Of a stretch of DNA of 9,699 nt, positions 5,983 through 9,699 are shown piece by piece. Source of the DNA: Candidatus Rifleibacteriota bacterium (GTDB lineage Bacteria; Riflebacteria; Ozemobacteria; Ozemobacterales; Ozemobacteraceae); assembly GCA_017526725.1 (NCBI GenBank), contig JAFXRA010000277.1, positions 1-9,699 on the forward strand, written 5' to 3'. The first letter of the stretch is position 1, and the number at the start of each line of letters is the position of its first letter. The notes under the pieces are model-generated. The model saw only the letters and a program-made list of their open reading frames with translations, was not told the DNA's origin and searched no databases. The position numbers were made by a program, and so were the translations under genes.

Positions 5983-7806
5983 ATGAAAAGAATATATTGC
6001 TATTACTTAATATTACTGATTTTGTTTTGTTCTTTTGAAAAGATTTCATTAGCAGATGAGTTTAAAGATTTAGAATATGATAAAAACAGGCTCGGTTCTC
6101 TGTTAAGAAGTGGTCAAAATGAAAAAGAATGTAAAGCAATTCTAAAAATTCTTACAAAATACAATGATAATGAAAAGCTTTTAAATATAGATTTAAATGA
6201 AGCTTTTACATCAATAGTCAAAGATTATTCATCTAGTATTACTTTAATAGAACTAATCAACCATCTTAAGGGAAAAATCAATATCAACTATGTAGATGCT
6301 AATGGCTATACGCCGCTAATGTATGCAGTAATATCATCAGAAAAAGTTCCTGTTGCAGAACACTTGATTAAACTAGGTGCAGATGTAAATAAGGTCGCTT
6401 CGGCCAATAAACCGCCTTTTCCTTATTTAGATATTTTCAATGATATAACCCACTGGTATGGTTATGATTATGTTTCTCGTGCCAATTTAGAAAAATCATA
6501 TAAATATTATTTTTCTCCCTTATTGCTTGCTGCTACATATAACAGAAATCCCCAGATGATAGATTTGCTTCTGGATTCTGGAGCTGATAAGAATTTAACA
6601 GATCCTTTAGGGCGAAATGCTTTGGAATTAGCTGTTTATTACAATCACAATAGTAAAATTGCAACAAAATTGATTGAAAGAGGTCTTTACAATAACAGAA
6701 AGTCCGAATACAGCGAACCTTTAATACATCTTGCCGTAATAAAAAATGATTATGATTTGGTAAAATCTTTATTAGATCGTAATACATATTTATACCAGAA
6801 ATCTTTTTCTGGAAAAGATCTAATGACTGTTATTGCTGAATATTGCAGGGATGTTAAAATTGCTAAATTACTCTTCAATTCAGGATTGAAAATTTCAGAC
6901 AAATACATATTAAAAACAGTCTTAGAAAAAAATCATAGTGATGTAATTTCTTTTATTTTTGAGGAAGCTTATAAAAATCAAGAATTCAAGAAGAATAAAA
7001 ATATTTGGTCTGAATTGCTATTAACGGCAATTTGCAATAATTCCAGCTTAGATAAAGTAATAAAAAAATTAATAGAAATGGGTGCAGACCCCAATTATAG
7101 GAACAATTCCGGCAAAAACTCTTTTTTGCTTGCTGTTCAATACTATAAGAACAATAAAATCTATCATCTGTTAGAACAAGCTGGTGCAGACATTTATGCC
7201 AAGGATGAACATGAAAAAAATGCATTCAGACTGGCTGTTAATAACAATAACATAAAATTAGCAGAAGCTCTGTTAGTGAATTATAAATACGATGTTTATT
7301 CCAAAGATAATTTAGGGCGAAATGCTATTTGGGAATGGTATGGTAATTCAAGAAATTTTTATTACGACATACCAGTATTGGATTTTTTACTGAATATCGG
7401 CTATGATATCAATTCTACTGATGATACTTTTGGAGATACACTTCTTTTAAAAGCTGCTTCTGATGTTAGAAATTTTCAACTGCTGGAATATTTATTAAAA
7501 AAAGGGGCAAACCTGGAGGTAAAAAACAAATATGGTGATACTGCATTGATGAGAACAGCTAAAAGAGATGGTCTGAATTGTAACTTTTTTGCTCTAATTA
7601 AAGCAGGAGCAAATATAAATGTTTCAGATAATTACGGTTCAACTTTACTCTCTTCTTTAATATACCGTGAGAAAGAATTTTTTTCTTATTATCTCTATTC
7701 CAAAAGCTGCAAAAGTTTTCCCTGGTATTTATTGTATGTAATAAACTATAACCTTTTTGAAAAAGAAAATGATGAAGATTTGTGCGACAGTGAAAATCAG
7801 AAATAA
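5983..7806 (+). CDS. Exported ankyrin-repeat protein
   Basis: Ankyrin repeats are ~33-residue helix-turn-helix units that bind partner proteins. From ATG 5983 the product has 607 residues and begins with a Sec signal peptide (MKRIYCYY, hydrophobic core, cleavage near SLA-DE). The frame is open back to ATG 5929, but that start would put 18 polar residues before the signal peptide and has no ribosome binding site. ATG 5983 has only a weak GGA 12 bases upstream. Counted from ATG 5929, about eleven or twelve repeats lie at residues ~123-155, 194-322, 361-495 and 501-590. They show degenerate hallmarks: GYTPLMYAV, LIKLGADVN, LLDSGADKN, LGRNALELAV, LIEMGADPN, LLEQAGADI, LLKKGANLE, GDTALMRTA and LIKAGANIN. 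There are no catalytic motifs. The signal peptide implies a periplasmic or surface location; the partner is unknown. The gene stands alone: a mobile-type element lies upstream and a separate promoter-like sequence downstream. Confidence 0.88.
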   Translation: MKRIYCYYLILLILFCSFEKISLADEFKDLEYDKNRLGSLLRSGQNEKECKAILKILTKYNDNEKLLNIDLNEAFTSIVKDYSSSITLIELINHLKGKININYVDANGYTPLMYAVISSEKVPVAEHLIKLGADVNKVASANKPPFPYLDIFNDITHWYGYDYVSRANLEKSYKYYFSPLLLAATYNRNPQMIDLLLDSGADKNLTDPLGRNALELAVYYNHNSKIATKLIERGLYNNRKSEYSEPLIHLAVIKNDYDLVKSLLDRNTYLYQKSFSGKDLMTVIAEYCRDVKIAKLLFNSGLKISDKYILKTVLEKNHSDVISFIFEEAYKNQEFKKNKNIWSELLLTAICNNSSLDKVIKKLIEMGADPNYRNNSGKNSFLLAVQYYKNNKIYHLLEQAGADIYAKDEHEKNAFRLAVNNNNIKLAEALLVNYKYDVYSKDNLGRNAIWEWYGNSRNFYYDIPVLDFLLNIGYDINSTDDTFGDTLLLKAASDVRNFQLLEYLLKKGANLEVKNKYGDTALMRTAKRDGLNCNFFALIKAGANINVSDNYGSTLLSSLIYREKEFFSYYLYSKSCKSFPWYLLYVINYNLFEKENDEDLCDSENQK

Positions 7807-7836
7807 AACTTGACAGTCCTTATAACAAACTACTTA

Positions 7837-7865
7837 TTTACTAATATCTTTAAAAACGATATAAT
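7837..7865 (+). promoter_or_regulatory. Sigma-70-like promoter for the TIG lipoprotein gene
   Basis: TTTACT (7837-7842), a 17-base spacer, and a consensus TATAAT (7860-7865) lie in the 110-base gap between the ankyrin gene and the lipoprotein gene. The transcript would start near 7872, ~45 bases before ATG 7917. The ribosome binding site AAGGA (7907-7911) is 5 bases before the ATG and supports that start. Confidence 0.55.
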
Positions 7866-7916
7866 ACTTTCTATAAGTGCTATAAAATCTCTAACTTTCT
7901 AATAATAAGGATTATA

Positions 7917-9575
7917 ATGAAACAATCTGCAAATAGATTTACTGTTTTAATAATTTTTTCAATTATTATAATGCAGGTTTTTTGTGGCTGTGGAAGCAGT
8001 GGTGGCGGTAGTTCAGAATCCACCGCTACAAACTATACCATATCAGGCAGAGTTGTGTTGCCTGAGGGTTCTCAATCTCTCCGCTTAAGCCAGATTTCGT
8101 TAGAGAAAACAACTGTTAGATTAGAACAACAGCCAGCTATTTATGCCATTTGTGATAAAGATGGTTATTTTACACTAATAGTTCCCAAAATTTATGAGTC
8201 AATTAATATTATTGCTTTTAATGGAAACTTAGGTTTTGACAATTTTTATCTACAAAAATCAGATGATATATCATTATCTAACGAAACAACCATTAATGCT
8301 GGCAAAATTAAACTAGCAGAATGTAAAAACACTTTTTCCATAAAAATTAAAGACAAATATAATAACCCGATAAAATATGCAAAATGTTCCTTTTGGGGTT
8401 TTGAACTATCATCAGATATTAACGGAGTAATTACTTTCCCTTTATTTCCTGAAAACATAAAGCAGGTTAAAGCCACAATCAATGCTGCTGGCTATAAAGA
8501 ATTAACAAATGACTATTCCGTTTTCTCAAAAAATTGTGGACCTTGCACCGAAGTTATTTTGCGTTCAATCGACGAAAACAAATCCCCGGTTATTTTAAAT
8601 TTTGAACCTTTTGATTACGAACCAATGCCTAATCAGCAAGTTAATCTAAGCTTAAATGTTACCGACCCGTCAAAAGTTTTAGGCAACAGCTATTCAGTAA
8701 GATGGACCTGTACCGACGGAAAACTCTTAAAAACTGATGAACGAAATATAAATACCTGGCAGGCTCCAGCTAATATTGGTTTAGCAACTGTTACTGCCAC
8801 AATATCTATCGAAGGTTATGAATCAAGTGTATCAGTTGGTTTAGCAGTAGGGAAAAGCCGAACAGTTAACACAAAAATATATAGTTTCTCACCTGATAAA
8901 GCTGCTGCCGGTCAAACTCTAACAATAAACGGCATTGGATTCGGCATCAACAAAGGCGAAGTTTATTTTATAGGCGGTGGAGGACAGGTTTTATCATGGT
9001 CTGACACCCAAATAAAAGTTATCGTTCCAGATACCGCTGAAACAGGCAAAATCACAATAAAAACAGGTAATAAAACATTAACAAGCGAAGAAGAATTTAC
9101 TTGTATTGATTATAATATTACATTAAGTGTCAAATACGGTGTTCCAGGAACTGAAGTCAGCATAACTGGTTACGGATTCGGCGATACAAAAGCAGAAAAC
9201 TCAGAAATACTCTACTACGACGAAAAGATAAATAACATAGTATCTTGGTCAAATAGACTTATCAAATTTAAAGTTGAAGAATTAACTGGCGCAATGCCTC
9301 ATACTGCCAATCTTGACTTGATTATCAGAGGAAGGAAGCGTTCCTTAGGCGATTTTACAGTATCTTACATAAAGAGTATTTCTCCAGAAGAAGCTAACCA
9401 TTTCACTTACGAATCAGGAATAGAAAAAACACTGATAACCATAACCGGTGCTGGTTTCGGTGACACAAATGAAGATGAAAACGGAACAACCAAGAGCAGT
9501 GTCAGATTCTTGAGTTACGGAGATAATAATACAAAAGAGTATATCGATGCTGAAATCAGCTCCGGAGTACAATAG
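7917..9575 (+). CDS. Lipoprotein with carboxypeptidase-regulatory-like, Ig-like and IPT/TIG domains; appears truncated
   Basis: The N-terminus has a hydrophobic signal followed by VFCGC (residues 21-25) and a Gly/Ser linker, typical of a lipoprotein acylated on C25 or C23. The lipobox is imperfect. Domains in order: carboxypeptidase-regulatory-like (~38-135, YTISGRV and CDKDGYFTL); a second such unit (~138-215); a PKD/Ig-like unit (~224-312, VRWTCTDGKLL then TVTATISIEGY); TIG 1 (~318-395, IYSFSPDKAAAGQTLTINGIGFG); TIG 2 (~400-482); and TIG 3 from ~484 (ITGAGFGDT). TIG 3 stops at residue 552, before the expected second-half strands (the SWSDTQIKVIVP of TIG 1). The TAG at 9573-9575 lies where base composition changes, so the 3' end may be lost or replaced. 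It is likely a surface adhesion or scaffold protein; ligand unknown. Confidence 0.82.
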   Translation: MKQSANRFTVLIIFSIIIMQVFCGCGSSGGGSSESTATNYTISGRVVLPEGSQSLRLSQISLEKTTVRLEQQPAIYAICDKDGYFTLIVPKIYESINIIAFNGNLGFDNFYLQKSDDISLSNETTINAGKIKLAECKNTFSIKIKDKYNNPIKYAKCSFWGFELSSDINGVITFPLFPENIKQVKATINAAGYKELTNDYSVFSKNCGPCTEVILRSIDENKSPVILNFEPFDYEPMPNQQVNLSLNVTDPSKVLGNSYSVRWTCTDGKLLKTDERNINTWQAPANIGLATVTATISIEGYESSVSVGLAVGKSRTVNTKIYSFSPDKAAAGQTLTINGIGFGINKGEVYFIGGGGQVLSWSDTQIKVIVPDTAETGKITIKTGNKTLTSEEEFTCIDYNITLSVKYGVPGTEVSITGYGFGDTKAENSEILYYDEKINNIVSWSNRLIKFKVEELTGAMPHTANLDLIIRGRKRSLGDFTVSYIKSISPEEANHFTYESGIEKTLITITGAGFGDTNEDENGTTKSSVRFLSYGDNNTKEYIDAEISSGVQ

Positions 9576-9593
9576 ATTATTCAACAGCACGCC

Positions 9594-9699
9594 ATGCGAA
9601 ATCTGTTTCTGACAAACACACTCACCCGCAAAAAGGAACTCTTTGTGCCCATCAACCCCGGACACGTGGGGATGTACGTATGCGGGCCAACGGTATACG
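9594..9699 (+). CDS. cysS: Cysteinyl-tRNA synthetase, N-terminal 35 residues (3' partial)
   Basis: CysRS is the class I synthetase that charges tRNA-Cys in the cytoplasm. From ATG 9594 the product shows family landmarks: NTLTRKKE (8-15), PG near 22-23, and [11 protein letters not shown] (25-35). C30 matches the N-terminal zinc-ligand cysteine of the family; the HIGH motif would lie just past the window edge. The start matches the usual N-terminus, but no Shine-Dalgarno is visible upstream, and the preceding in-frame codons run back to the TAG at 9573-9575. From 9576 to 9699 the sequence is ~51% G+C and uses codons such as CCC, ATC, CAC, GTG and GGG, unlike the upstream genes. This is a housekeeping gene next to accessory-type surface genes, possibly across a junction. 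Confidence 0.88.
   Translation, partial: MRNLFLTNTLTRKKELFVPINPGHVGMYVCGPTVY

Noticed and set aside
7810..7826. Perfect TTGACA just after the ankyrin gene, followed by TATAAC
   Set aside because: The spacer is only 5 bases, and no -10 box lies at 16-18 bases. The TTTACT/TATAAT pair downstream has proper spacing.

Overview
The window is AT-rich (roughly a third G+C by eye) and carries genes on the + strand only. The proteins suggest a diderm (Gram-negative-type) bacterium: an outer-membrane secretin, several Sec signal peptides, a lipoprotein with TIG domains, and an exported ankyrin protein. Nothing here fixes the phylum; an uncultivated lineage is possible, but that is a guess. The last ~100 bases are clearly richer in G+C (63 of 124 bases from 9576 on) and hold the start of a cysteinyl-tRNA synthetase gene, so composition and gene type both change near 9560-9594.

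Layout. (1) 3-146: 3' end of an Ig-like or beta-rich protein. (2) 148-1857: a short secretin, one base after the previous stop, carrying an unexpected C-terminal jelly-roll domain. (3) 1900-3636 and 3765-5642: two secreted proteins of unrecognised family that are divergent paralogs. The second has its own promoter-like sequence and ends in a strong symmetrical terminator (5654-5689). (4) 5690-5881: a 180-bp fold-back, MITE-like element with 18-bp inverted termini and a 6-bp flanking direct repeat, lying directly against the terminator's T-tract. (5) 5983-7806: an exported ankyrin-repeat protein. (6) 7917-9575: a lipoprotein with carboxypeptidase-regulatory-like, Ig-like and TIG domains, whose third TIG domain stops early. 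(7) 9594-9699: the first 35 codons of cysS.

How the genes may work together is inference. The Ig-like protein and the secretin are almost certainly co-translated, and the first paralog gene follows 42 bases later with no visible terminator. A simple idea is a small cell-surface export or assembly module: a minimal outer-membrane gate with a ligand-binding-type domain, plus secreted proteins that may be its cargo or accessories. No secretion ATPase, inner-membrane platform or pseudopilin gene is in the window, so such partners would have to be encoded elsewhere. The best candidates for something undescribed are the secretin/jelly-roll fusion, the paralogous secreted family next to it, and the MITE-like element.
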